NCBI RefSeq assembly: GCF_023856365.1
Contig: NW_026042748.1
Location: 1 to 64,000 of the forward strand
Length of the DNA stretch: 64,000 nt
Origin: Brienomyrus brachyistius
Taxonomy: Eukaryota > Chordata > Actinopteri > Osteoglossiformes > Mormyridae
Direction of reading: 5' to 3'
Position numbers and translations under genes: made by a program. Positions 22,923 through 33,690 of this stretch are shown here, one piece after another; position 1 is the first letter of the stretch; every line of letters begins with the position of its first letter. The notes under the pieces were generated by a model. The model had not been told where the DNA came from. It did no database searches and saw only the letters and a list, made by a program, of their open reading frames with translations.

Positions 22923-23053
22923 CCCTCCAGCACAAAACCGTACGGAAGTCGCATGGCCGTATTTTTAGATATTTTTTGAGGATTTTTTGTGCTCTTTCAT
23001 TTGATACCATAATCCTAATTTCTAATTTTTGACCTAAGTTTTGTGCTGGAGGG
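22923..23053. mobile_element. 131-bp MITE with 16-bp perfect inverted ends
   Basis: 'ccctccagcacaaaac' at 22923-22938 is exactly inverted at 23038-23053. The interior is short and T-rich, with a small palindrome 'ccgtacgg'. On the left the inverted end could extend to 'gtgaccc', which the MITE at 11898 also shows; on the right an A run replaces it. Confidence 0.75.
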
Positions 23054-23530
23054 AAAAAAAAAACAAACGGAAAAAATGCATTTAGAAACTGTTGATTCTC
23101 CCCTCCCCTTCCTCACAGTAGTTTGGCTTACTGCCTGCTTTCCCAGTTCATCTCACCTACTCTGCACACACGAGTCAGGTGTGTGGCTGCGGCTCAATTA
23201 ATGTAGAATTCCAGTAAGTCATTTTAAATAAAGCAATTCTCTTTAACATATTTGATGCAGACTAATAAATTTGTTGCAGCAAAACTGCTGATTACCAATG
23301 TAATTTTCCATGAATCTGCTATATTAGCTATTAAAATATTACTTTTCTAGTTAACGTTTGTTTACAATAGCTTGTTGCATAGTGCACTGCAACTAACATG
23401 CCAAAGCTGTTTCCAATGCATTGTTTTATTTGTGACGACTTGGCATAATATTAACTTAACATTAACGGCCACAATTAGCATATTGTTTAGCTGTGCATTT
23501 ACTAAATAAGTACTGCGCTACGTCCGAACT
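23054..23530. other. Unrecognised AT-rich DNA left of the Rex3 insertion
   Basis: No gene seen. It lies outside the duplicated target of the Rex3 element. Confidence 0.6.
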
Positions 23531-23542
23531 GGCCCCACTTTA

Positions 23543-23580
23543 TCCATCCATCCATCCATCCATCCATCCATCCATCCATC
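23543..23580. repeat. (TCCA)n tail of Rex3
   Basis: Nine to ten tetranucleotide copies. On the element strand this is the (GGAT)n 3' tail used by RTE-type elements. Confidence 0.95.
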
Positions 23581-25470
23581 ATCTTCCGCTTAATCCGAGG
23601 TCGGGTTGCGGGGGCAGCAGTCTCAGCAGGGAGGCCCAGACTCCCCTCTCCCCAGCAACTTCATCCAGCTCCTTTGGGGGGATCCCGAGGCGTTCCCAGG
23701 CCAGCCGAGAGACATAGTCCCTCCAGCGTGTCCTGGGTCTTCCCCGGGGTCTCCTCCCAGTGGGACATGCCTGGAACACCTCACCAGGGAGGCGTCCAGG
23801 AGGCATCCTAATCAGATGCCCGAGCCACCTCATCTGGCTCCTCTCAATGCGGAGGAGCAGCGGCTCTACTCTGAGTCTCTCCCGAATGACTAAGCTCCTC
23901 CCCCTGTCTCTAAGGGAGAGCCCAGCCACCCTGCGGAGGAAACTCATTTTGGCCGCTTGCACCTGCGATCTCGTTCTTTCGGTCACTACCCATAGTTCAT
24001 GACCATAGGTGAGGGTAGGAACGTAGATCGACTGGTAAATTGAGAGCTTCGCCTTTTGGCTCAGCTCTCTCTTCACCATGACAGACCGATGTAGCGCCCG
24101 CATGACTGCTGACGCCGCACCGATTTGCCTGTTGATCTCCCTTTCCATCGTTCCCCCACTCATGAACAAGATCCCAAGATACTTAAACTCCTCCACTTGG
24201 GGAAGGATCCCGTCCCCGACCCGGAAAGAGCATTCTACCCTTTTCCGGCTGAGAACCATGGTCTCGGATTTGGAGGTGCTGATTCTCATCCCAGCCGCTT
24301 CACACTCGGCTGCGAACTGCTCCAGTGAGAGCTGAAGGTCACGGTCCGATGAGGCCAACAGAACCACATCATCTGCAAAAAGCAGAGACCTAATCCTGAG
24401 GTCACCGAACCGGACACCCTCAACGCCTTGGATGCGCCTAGAAATTCTGTCCATAAAAACTATGAACAGAATCGGAGACAAAGGGCAGCCCTGACGGAGT
24501 CCAACCCTCACTGGAAACGAGTCCGACTGATTGCCGCCCATGCAGACCAGGCTCTGGCACCGGTCATACAGGGACCGAACCGCCCTTAAAAGGGAGCCCG
24601 GTACCCCATACTCCCGGAGCACTCCCCACAGGACTCCCCGAGGAACACGGTCGAATGCCTTCTCCAAGTCCACAAAACACATCGGGCAAACTCCCATGAA
24701 CCCTCCAAAACCCTGCTGAGAGTATAGAGCTGGTCCACTGTTCCACGGCCAGGGTGAAAACCACACTGCTCCTCCTGAATCTGAGGTTCGACAATCCGCC
24801 GGACCCTCCTCTCCAGGACCCCCGAATAGACCTTACCAGGGAGGCTGAGGAGTGTGATCCCGCTGTAGTTGGAGCACACCCTCCGGTCCCCCTTCTTAAA
24901 GAGGGGGACCACCACCCCGGTCTGCCAGTCCAGAGGCACTGCCCCCAATGTCCACGCGATGCCGCAGATGCATGTCAACCAGGACAGCCCCGCAGCATCC
25001 AGAGCCTTGAGGAACTCCGGGAGAATCTCATCCACCCCCGGGGCCCGGCCACCGAAGAGCTTTTTGATCACCTCAGCGACCTCCGCCCCAGAGATAGGCG
25101 AGTCCACCCCCAAGTCCCCACACTCTGCTTCCATATCGGAAGGCGTGTCGGTGGGATTGAGGAGGTCTTCGAAGTATTCCTTCCACCGACCCAAAACGTC
25201 CCGAGTTGAGGTCAGCAGCGCACCATCCCCAGCATAAATTGTGTTGATGCTGCACCGCTTTCCCACCCTGAGCCGCCGGATGGTGGACCAGAATCTCCTC
25301 GAAGCCGTCTGGAAGTCGTTCTCCATGGCCTTGCCAAACTCCTCCCGCACCCGAGTTTTTGCCTGAGCAACCGCCAAAGCGGCATCCTGCTTGACCTGCC
25401 GGTAGCTGTCAGCTGCGTCTGGAGTCCCACAGGCCAAAAAGGCTCGATAGGACTTCACGCTTGACGGCAT
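23579..25470 (-). pseudogene. Rex3 reverse transcriptase domain (frameshifted)
   Basis: The N-terminal half is in the frame 25470-24586: thumb/finger blocks such as 'APGVDEILPEFLKAL', 'VPLFKKGDRRVCSNY' and 'QCGFHPGRGTVDQLY'. It then shifts near 24690 into the frame 24766-23579, which has 'VDLEKAFDRVPRG', 'GLRQGCPLSPILF' and the catalytic 'FADDVVLL' (24367-24379), followed by the RTE-type C-terminus 'GRRPRGRPRTRW'. All catalytic residues are visible, but in two frames. The (GGAT)n tail begins right after the stop. Confidence 0.92.
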
Positions 25471-25498
25471 CCCTTACCACCGGTGTCCACCAGCGGGT

Positions 25499-26533
25499 TC
25501 AGGGATTGCCGCCGCGACAGGCACTGACCACCTTACGGCCGCAGCTCCGGTCAGCTACCTCCACAATGGAGGCACGGAACATGGCCCGTTCGGACTCAAT
25601 GTCCCCCGCCTCCCCCGGGATATGGGAGAAGTTCTGCCGGAGGTAGGAGTTGAAACTCTCCCTGACAGGGGATTCCACCAGACGTTCCCAGCAGACCCTC
25701 ACTATATGCTTGGGCCTGCCAGGCCTGGCCGGCTTCCTCCCCCACCAGCGGAGCCAACCCACCACCAGGTAGTGATCGGTTGACAGCTCTGCCCCTCTCT
25801 TCACCCGAGTGTCCAAGACATGCGGCCGCAAGTCCGACGACACGACTACAAAGTCGATCACTGAACTGCGGCCTAGGGTGTCCTGGTGCCAAGTGCACAT
25901 ATGGACATCCTTATGCTTGAACATGGTGTTCATTATGGACAATCCGTGATGAGCACAGAAGTCCAATAACAAAGCACCGCTCGGGTTCAGATCGGGGGTG
26001 CCGTTCCTCCCAATCACGCCCCTCCAGGTCTCACTGTCATTGCCCACGTGAGCATTGAAGTCCCCCAGCAGAACAAGAGAGTCCCCAGGAGGAGCGCTCT
26101 CCAACACCCCTTCCAAGGACTCCAAAAAGAGTGGGTATTCTGAACTGCCGTTTGATACAGAAGCGCAAACAACAGTCAGGACCCGTCCCCCCACCCGAAG
26201 GCGAAGGGAGGCTACCCTCTCGTCCACTGCGGTAAACCCCAATGTGCAGGCACTCAGCCTGGGGGCAATAAGTATGCCCACGCCCGCTCAGCGCCTCTCC
26301 CCGTGGGCAACTCCAGAGTGGAAAAGGGTCCAACCCCCCTCAAGGAGACTGGTTCCAGGGCCCAAGCCGTGCATCGAGGTGAGTCCGACTATATCTCGCC
26401 GGAACTTCACAACCTTGCACACCAGCTCAGGCTCCTTCCCCATCAGAGAGGTGACATTCCATGTCCCTAGAGCTAGCTTCTGCAGCCGAGGATTGGACCG
26501 CCAAGGTCCCTGCCTGCCCAGATCACATCGCAC
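25499..26533 (-). pseudogene. Rex3 AP endonuclease domain (broken)
   Basis: Two same-frame pieces (26533-26288 and 26281-25499) are separated by an in-frame stop. The first contains the endonuclease start 'LALGTWNVTSL'; the second has the metal-site motif 'GDFNAHVG' (near 26041-26063) and the C-terminal 'STDHYLV', where His is the catalytic residue. Such domains nick target DNA to prime reverse transcription. Downstream, reading must shift frame near 25470-25500 to enter the RT region. Confidence 0.88.
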
Positions 26534-26590
26534 CCGACCCCTATGGCCCCTCCCATGGGTAGTGAACCCATTGGAGGGGCCCCACTTTAT

Positions 26591-26785
26591 GTTTTTGTAT
26601 AATCAATTTCTATTCTATTCTTAAGTGTCTTAATTAATTTAAAATAGCCTTTTTTAATTCCTTGTTTATATTGTTGTGATTATTTTTTATGATACTTTTA
26701 CTTTCTTCATGTAAAGCTCTTTGAATTACCATTGTGTATGAAATGTGCTACAGCATAAATAAACTCGCCTTGCCTTGCAGTGTCA
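26591..26785 (+). mobile_element. 3' end fragment of an older LINE/SINE
   Basis: The wording 'gtaaagctctttgaatta', then 'aaatgtgctacag', 'ataaataaa' and a short (TTGCC)n end is the usual tail of many fish LINE/SINE families ('gcgctatataaataa' type). It predates the Rex3 insertion, which landed on its left side. Confidence 0.55.
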
Positions 26786-28716
26786 TAGACTAGATAAAAT
26801 GACAGAGAAAAGGAAAATGGACATAGGAACATTTTTCAGTGCACCTGAACGCCAAGTAACTATGAAAAGTTCACATCTTAAGGCAGTTTGGCTTTCAGAA
26901 TGGGTGCTTATGAAAATACTAATGTCACAATATCACTCACAGGCAAAAGAGACAGAAATTATTGAGGGACAGGTAGAGCAGGGTCATTTAGATGTACAGT
27001 GTCAGGTAAGTCTGTTGTGCTTTTATTGAAGGGATAATGATAGTTTTTTTTTTTTGGATGAAAAATTTCTTTAATGTTTTCGGAGTTGTGGCTTTTCAGC
27101 AGATGAACATCACAGGCTCACCAGTTTACAATATGATCTGTCAATTTAACAAGTGTAATGTAAACAAGTTGGTTATTATGAGTATGGAACTTAGGGCAGA
27201 AAAGGATGGTCCAGTTTTATTGAAATGGTTAACAAATCGTGCCACTGCATATGTAAGCCCTAAATCGCAGAATAAAATCCTGAACATTATGGCCAATACA
27301 ATAATCTGAGGGATTGCAAGTGAGATTAGGTCTCCAGCCCTTGTTCACTTTTCTGTAATAGTTGATGGCACCCAGGATATTTCTGGTATTGAGCAGGAAA
27401 GTATCTGTCTGTGCTATGTGGACCATGACCTTATTCCACACGAGGAGCTTATTGGGTTGTACAGTTTATCAGAGACAACAGACCAAGGCTTTGCCAAAAT
27501 GGTTACTGATGTGTTGTTTAGGCGTAATCTGCTTTACGAGGGCAAAGTTACGATGGTGCCTCCAACATGGCAGGAAAGTACAGTGGTGCACAGGCAGTAG
27601 TGAGGGAGCAGCAGCCATTAGCCCTCTATGTGCATTGTGGGGCACATTGTGTCAGTTTAATCACACAGGCGGGCTGCTCAGTCTCCCCAATGATCCGGGA
27701 CTGCCTTACTTGGGTCCATCATTTTTCAACCAGTCAGGAAAATTTAAGAGAATGTTTGAAAACATAGTTACCTCTTAAAATGAACCCATCACCACACTGA
27801 AACCTCTGTGTCCAACCAGGTGGGCTGTGCGTAATTCTGCTATAATAGCTGAGCTAGGGTCCTAGTTAGTATAGAAGAGATGGCAAAAAGTGCATCTAAG
27901 GCAGCTTCGACTGCCAGTGGCTTATTCAAGCACTTCAGTAAAGGTAAGACTGTGTTGGATCTTACACTTGCTTCTGCTGTTGTTGCAGAACTTGAGTGCC
28001 TAAACATTTCACTGCAGAAGAAGACCCAGACTGTCTCTGGTATGCAGGATGCAGTAGATTGTGTACGAATCTGCCTTCAGGGAAAGAGAAATCCCAAGAG
28101 TTATCTTGAATTGTATGAGAAAGCTACATCATTGGTAAACTCCATCGAAATAGTTGATTCTATTGAGACAGCAAATTCAAGGTGTTTTGCTGGCAAAGAA
28201 GTGGACCATACAGGGCAGAGTTCTTCAAAGTATTGGATTGTGTGGAGGTTCAGTTTGGTGAGCGTTTCAACCAAGACAGTCTAAAGTCTAAAGCAAAGTT
28301 TAGAGAATGTCCTTTTGACTGGATTGTTAGCTGATTCAGTAGATAAGTACCCTGAGTTGCATAGAGTACAGTTGCTTATCTTTCACCAGAAATTCTCCTG
28401 TAGCAGTAGTAGAGAGGCAGCAGAGGTCCTAAGAGGAATGCCAGTGGAGGTGCGTGGCTTGTTTGACCAAGTTGAGGTCCTTGTCAGAGTTTTGTTGGTG
28501 GTTCCAGTGTCCTCATGTGAAGCTGAGAGGAGCTTCAGTGCATTGCGGAGACTAAAGACGTGGCTAAGGGCTACTATGGGCCAAGACAGACTTAACAGTC
28601 TGTTAGTCTGCAATACGCAGAAAGACGAGCTGGACAACTTTAACATAAACAACATATGGCAAGAGTTTGTGGGGCCCAGGGATACCAGGAAAAACACATT
28701 AGGTACTTTTGTTTAG
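26786..28716 (+). pseudogene. hAT-family transposase relic (ZMYM1-like, DUF4371 plus dimerisation domain)
   Basis: Several frames follow in order. 26775-27029 has a start resembling such transposases ('MTEKRKMDIGTFFSAPE') and runs to a splice-donor-like 'caggtaagt' near 27004. A block at 27190-27309 has 'SPKSQNKILNIMANTI'. 27362-27767 carries 'DGTQDISGIEQESI', 'YVDHDLIPHEE' and 'MAGKYSGAQAVVREQQPLA', the RNase-H-like core. 27880-28284 covers 'LECLNISLQKKTQTVSGM'. 28315-28716 ends in the hAT dimerisation domain 'RSFSALRRLKTWLRATMGQ'. The frames disagree, there are stops, and the BED/TTF zinc finger and much of the N-terminal core are missing. It resembles transposons that gave rise to ZMYM1-like proteins. 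Not functional as seen. Confidence 0.85.
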
Positions 28717-29165
28717 TGTCCATTCATTAATGTAATTTTGCTTTAAATTGCAGATGTTTTTTTACATAGAGCAGTTACTGTAAATTGATTATTTAATAAT
28801 TGATTTTGTTACAAAACATTACTTATTTTTTATATCTTTTTCACTACAACAGTCATGTTTAAATTTTATTGTATGTTGATGGCTTGGCTGCAAACAACAT
28901 AGCAAACAATGCAATGAATAGTTTTGAAGAAAAATCTGCTTTGTCATTGAACCTGAGAAAAACTTTGAAAATAACCATAATGACGCAGTCTCCATGCTAC
29001 AATAATAATGACAGAAGTAAAGTTTTTCACTGTGGGGACATGTCTTTATAAGTACAATTTGACTATTATTTGTGTCTCCTTCAAAAATTGCTCATGAGAA
29101 ATTTTATATTTATTGCCCCCCCCCCACTGTTAAATGAAATTTACGCCCATGACTGAAAGTGGCAT
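28717..29165. other. 3' flank of the hAT relic
   Basis: A C-rich string ('gcccccccccactgttaaatg', about 29115) resembles the ends of this hAT group, so the element may end near 29150. No open frame is recognised. Confidence 0.4.
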
Positions 29166-30672
29166 GGATTGGCTAGCAAATCATGCTTGGGTTTACTCTT
29201 TCTTCACCGGTAGCAACCGAAAAAAATGAAGAATTTTGCATATCAACACACAGACAAAAGAATTTATTTAATGTGTACAGTCTTAAGTATTATTACATGA
29301 ATAATAAAAACTGTATTCACATTCAAACAGTGATCATAAGACATGTGATTTCATTGTAACCCCCAACATACTTACATGCAATTCAAACTTTGAAAAGGAG
29401 ACAAATGATATTTATGCAGTTAGTATCCCATCTTGTTGATTGTGTTGCTACATGCTTTGGTAGACTGGTTGAAATGCACTATAAAACTATGTAAATGAAG
29501 GAGACATTTGTGGGTGTTAAAAGTCTCTGCATGACAGCATAGCCCATGACCTTTTGGAAATGCTACTGCCATAGTCATTTCTAAATTGTGCCACGGATTA
29601 TATAAGAAGTCATTTGACTTGAGACAGAATGTAACCTGCATGTCAAAATGACTGGATAATGAAAAATGAGTGAGCTAATAAGAATAACTTGATAAACACT
29701 GTGACAAAATGTCATAAAATGGTGAGTTTTATATGAATGTATTTCATAACATAAATCCATCTTCTAATCACTTATCTTGGTCAGGGGTGTTGTGGAAGAA
29801 TGACACTGGGGTAGGGGGAATTATGGGGTTAATATATTGTCTTAGGCAAAAAGATGCTGTTGCATTCTGGGATTGTGGTTAGGCCTTAGACAAGAAGATT
29901 TTGTGACATTTGGGGATATAAAACAACACTTTGTCTTAGGCTTCGGGCCAGAGTATGTTGTTGTTGTTACGGTAAAATTCAGGAGAGGAAGTATCCTAGA
30001 GAAAACACGCTGTGGAACACGTTAACCTGGCACCAGTCAAGGAACTGTCCTAATTGGGAAAAGGGAATGCATCATTTGGGTTTGTGAGGGAAGACTGTCA
30101 TGATAATGATGAATAGCATATGAGCAGTTGGGAGAGGAGAACCCTACTTTTAATCTGTTTGTGGCAATTTGAGTTAATGATACTTACTATCATTATAGGA
30201 TATCACAGGTACACTTGTATAACCACTGTTACAACATGTACAACAATAGGTAATTAATACAACAATAGGTAATTAATCAATCATGTAATAATTATTTATA
30301 TACTTAGAAAGCAAGATTGGAGGTTGTAAAAGGAAATTTAAGGATGGACATGCTATATGATGACCAATCGTGGAAGAAGATCTTGTAAGGGGGGGGGGGC
30401 TTTTGAAAGTATATGACAGATCACTTTTCTTTTTGGGGGGTGTGCTATCACCTGGGTTATGCAGAGCACTCTGCCAGATTGACATGCATCATCTAAATAA
30501 TAAAGATTTTATCTTACCAACCCAGAGTTACAAACTTATTTATTTATCTGTCCAGAGGTATGATATTAGAGGGCCATATTCTTCCTTAATTAAGCGCCCA
30601 TCATGGGGCAGTTGAGATTTCTGGTTGTTTCAGATGGACAGATCCTGCGTTGTTTCAAACTAAGGCCCCAAA
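29166..30672. other. Unrecognised non-coding DNA; possible old LTR about 29790-30180
   Basis: No gene is supported. 29790-30180 has a TATA-like 'gggatataaaac' (about 29912) and a composition like an LTR, but no partner copy was found. A G run lies at about 30390-30400. Confidence 0.35.
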
Positions 30673-30715
30673 TTAGGGTTAGGGTTAGCAAACTGAGGCT
30701 AGGGTTAGGGTTAAG
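30673..30715. repeat. Short interstitial telomere-like repeats
   Basis: Two small blocks, 'ttagggttagggttag' (30673-30688) and 'agggttagggttaag' (30701-30715), flank a non-matching insert. They are too short to be a telomere and may be remnants of repair or part of a repeat. Confidence 0.8.
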
Positions 30716-31714
30716 TCATTTTGGATTTTTCGTGATTTTTAAAAAAAAAATTTTGGGTGTTTGTGTGTAAGTATATTGGTGTAAACAAGGTTAATAAGGT
30801 TTGGAAAGAAGCTATCTGTGTGTGCCATTTGGCTTAGGTTCCAAACACAGGCATGGAGGGTCAGGTACCCTGGGCATGAGATTGTCCAGTGGAGGGAACC
30901 CATGGGGTGGGTTATGCTTGACAGGGATGGGGGAAAGGATACAGCCCCAGTAGTCCGTCAGCTGGTGGGTGCATGTGACCTTGGGAAAGTCTGTGCTGTT
31001 GATGGCACCACTACCTCTCAAATTGTGACACTATTTGTAAGAGACGAGAACGTGAGGTGGATGGTCCTAATGCTGGGGCAGAGGGCAGGCAGCCAGTAAT
31101 GGGTAAGATCCTGGAGGGCTGAAATCTCTGAATGAGACGGATTCCTGGGAGGAACAGCATATCGGGGGGTTAGCCTAAGTCAGGGTTCCCAGTGAGACCA
31201 GTCTGCCTCCCAGGCTTCGCTCCTCTCTCTGTCTGAGAAGGAGTAGCAGAACCGGGTGTGGGTATTGTGCTAAATTGTTTGTGTTATGAAAGATCATGTA
31301 AGTTATTATCTAGAGTGTTTCTATTTTGGGATGAATGAATGATTGTATCGTATGTGAGACTGTGCGTGTTGTTTAGATGAAATGTTTTAGGTGAACGGGG
31401 CTGTGTTAATTGTTACAGCTCTTTGAATTAAGTGGTGCAGTCTGATCCTGGTGCAGAATCCAATGGTATTGTATGGTATTAGCCTTTTATTTAAGTTTTG
31501 TTGTCTGTATTATTTGTAGTAGTTTTGAGAATAATATACTGTGAAATAAGGAAGGGATATAAAGGGAAATAAGGAATAGAAAGTGTTTTTAGGATCAATC
31601 CCCTTAATATTTATTTAATAACTCCTGTGTGCAACACTATCTTTACTATTGAATAAGACAGAAGTACAGGGAGTTCTTCGAGAAAATATCCGCCTCCCCC
31701 CAAAAAGGACTGTA
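30716..31714. other. Unrecognised DNA
   Basis: A frame at 30818-31099 is open for 93 codons but matches nothing I know. GC content is locally raised around 30830-31260. No regulatory site can be assigned. Confidence 0.4.
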
Positions 31715-31935
31715 GAAGGGGCCTACAGTCTATCCCGAGTGGCATAGGGCACAAGGCCGGGGTATACCCTGGATAGGGTGCTAGTCCACTGACAGGCAGA
31801 TACACACACATACATGTACACGCGCGCAATAATTTACTATGGCCAATTAGCCTAGCTGCAAGTCTTTGGACAGAAGTAAGAAACTGGAGTCCCAGGAGGA
31901 AACCTGCAGAAATGTGCAGAACTTGCAAACTCCAC
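31715..31935 (-). mobile_element. Fish SINE/LINE-tail repeat (minus strand)
   Basis: It reads, on the minus strand, as the common fish element 'gtttgcaagttctgcac...ccagggtatacccc...gggatagactgtagg'. Diagnostic pieces here are 'ggtataccctggataggg' and 'gtctttggacagaagtaag'. The same family recurs at 33515, 43285, 43825, 44690, 47620, 60395, 60955 and 61895. Confidence 0.75.
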
Positions 31936-32834
31936 ACATTTCTTTGGATGCAAGTGATTTTCTGAGTATTTCCAGCTGGCTGATGACAAAAGGTATGTTA
32001 AAATCAGCTGGGAGATCATTGCTGTTGGCTTCATGGATCATTAATAAACTCCACCCACCACCAGTTCTTTCGAAAACCAAAGACAATTTAAAATTGAAGC
32101 AAAATCATTTTTCCAGGAACTCATCTTAGCTGTTTTTCCAGGAACTCATTCAAAGCCCACTGTCACAAAAGCACCTCTGGGACTTACACTCATCTGCTGT
32201 TCCGGCCGCCTGACAGGTGGCCCTGTACAGATTTCAGCACTGAGGATAAAGGCTACCTGACAGAATTCAGCACCAAGGTAGTGGACAGCTGGACCTGTGC
32301 CCTGCCCCTAGTTGGTAGTGGCAGGAAGCCACTAATTAGAGAAGATACTCTGGAAGGGGGAGAAGAAGTAGGTCAAAAGAGTGAAAGGATAGGGATGTCA
32401 GTTAGACTAAGGAAAACTCCTCAGCAGGAAACCAAGATAAAACAAAATGGAACAAAATGCTTAATACTGGACTGCCATTATTCCCTCATCTTAGTTCCAT
32501 CTTTCTTTTCCACCCCTGATGAGTTCGGTATGGGCTACAGGGTCCAAACCTGGTTTGCAACCTTGGATTTCTTGGACTTCCCCTGGACAACTTTATCGAT
32601 GAAGCCCTTGGCCCAAAGGTATAGTACAAGTGTCATTATTGTTAGGTATGACAGGTCCTACAAAGTCTCCCTGAACATCACCTTTTCATGAAAGGGGAAA
32701 AATGCCATGAAAAGGCTCCAAAGGTTCCTCTAACTTTTGCAGATATTCCATTCAGAGATTCAGTGGTGGTTCCCTGGAACTCCATACTTTGTGCCAAGAA
32801 GAATGTCCTATACTAGACTCCTGAGACTGAGGTA
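31936..32834. other. Unrecognised DNA, possibly more of the decayed gypsy element
   Basis: An open frame at 32281-32691 (136 codons) has no clear family match. Its position just upstream of the RNase H relic suggests it belongs to the same old insertion. Confidence 0.35.
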
Positions 32835-33500
32835 GTGGTCCGCCATCTGCAAACTGTTTTGTGTTTTGAAGCAGCCAGACCCAACAGGAGCCTTTGTAGT
32901 GGAGGGCGGTGCCTTGGAAGCTGGAGTGGGAGCTATGTTACTACATGGCAAACCTGGGAAACGGCACCCTTGTGCCTTTTTCTCTTAGTAGCTGACCCTG
33001 CTGAATGCAGTTATGATATTGAGAACAGAGAGCTTGCCATGAAGCTGGTTCTCAAGCAGTGGTTCCACTTGTTAGAAGGGGCTGCACTCCTGTTCTTAGT
33101 GCTAACCGATCATCTTAATCCCGAATATCTGAAGTTGGCAAAATGCACGTCAGGCCCTTTGGGCTCTGTTTTCCATCCTGTTTGAGTTTACCGTTTCCCA
33201 TATTCCAGAATCCCCTTCCAGTTTAACCCTTCTGAGTCCAGCTCAGAACCGGTACTCATTTTTCTACCCTTGTGCTTCCTAGGTCCCATATCCTGTAACC
33301 TCCATCATGGAGGTCCATCACCGAGAGCCACCACCTTCTACCTACCATTCAGGGAACAAAAATGTACCATCATCTTTGAGAGCTGCCACCACCCAATGGG
33401 TCCACACCTCCCTCAGTGCAGGCCACACCAGTATCTCCACCACAGCATGTCCACTCTCCTATCGTTATTGATGGCCTGGCTGGCAGGAGGATGTGGAAGA
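32835..33500 (+). pseudogene. Decayed Ty3/gypsy RNase H (and possible integrase tail)
   Basis: The frame 32835-33185 carries the gypsy RNase H signature in order: a degraded '[11 protein letters not shown]', then '[17 protein letters not shown]', 'HLLEGA' and '[16 protein letters not shown]'. After stops, 'SPIVIDGLAGRRMWKI' near 33443 resembles the C-terminal chromodomain-proximal motif of such pol proteins. Most of pol and both LTRs are absent. It is far older than the element at 34918. Confidence 0.7.
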
Positions 33501-33514
33501 TTTTGTCAACTCCT

Positions 33515-33690
33515 GTTCCATTCATCCATCCATCCATCCATCCAACTTCTGAAACCGCTTGTCCTACACAGAGTTGTGAGGGGTCTGGAGTCTATCCTGG
33601 AGGCTAAGGGTGCAAGGCAAGGAACAACCCAGGATGAAGTGCCAACCCATTGCAGGGCACACTCACACACCAGTTACTCACACTCACACA
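33515..33690 (-). mobile_element. Fish SINE/LINE-tail repeat with (TCCA)n end (minus strand)
   Basis: The (ATCC)n at 33524-33545 is the 3' tail, followed (reading the plus strand) by 'cttctgaaaccgcttgtcct' and 'gagtctatcctggagg', the inverted tail of this family. It interrupts or follows the gypsy relic. Confidence 0.8.

Larger units (their letters stand above)
23531..26590 (-). mobile_element. Rex3-type non-LTR retrotransposon with 13-bp target duplication
   Basis: The element body is 23544-26577. The 13-mer 'ggccccactttat' occurs exactly at 23531-23543 and 26578-26590, so both borders are defined. On the minus strand the order is AP-type endonuclease, then reverse transcriptase, then a tail of (GGAT)n, which is typical of Rex3/RTE elements. 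Two segments (24473-24493 and 24908-24927) agree with what I remember of the published Rex3 consensus primers; that is memory, not a search. The length of about 3 kb is close to a full Rex3. The reading frame is broken by a stop and two frameshifts, so this copy is probably inactive, though the intact target duplication suggests modest age. Confidence 0.92.

Noticed and set aside
23606..25237. Plus-strand frames of 80-150 codons across the Rex3 element
   Set aside because: They are antisense shadows of the endonuclease and RT domains, which read clearly on the minus strand.
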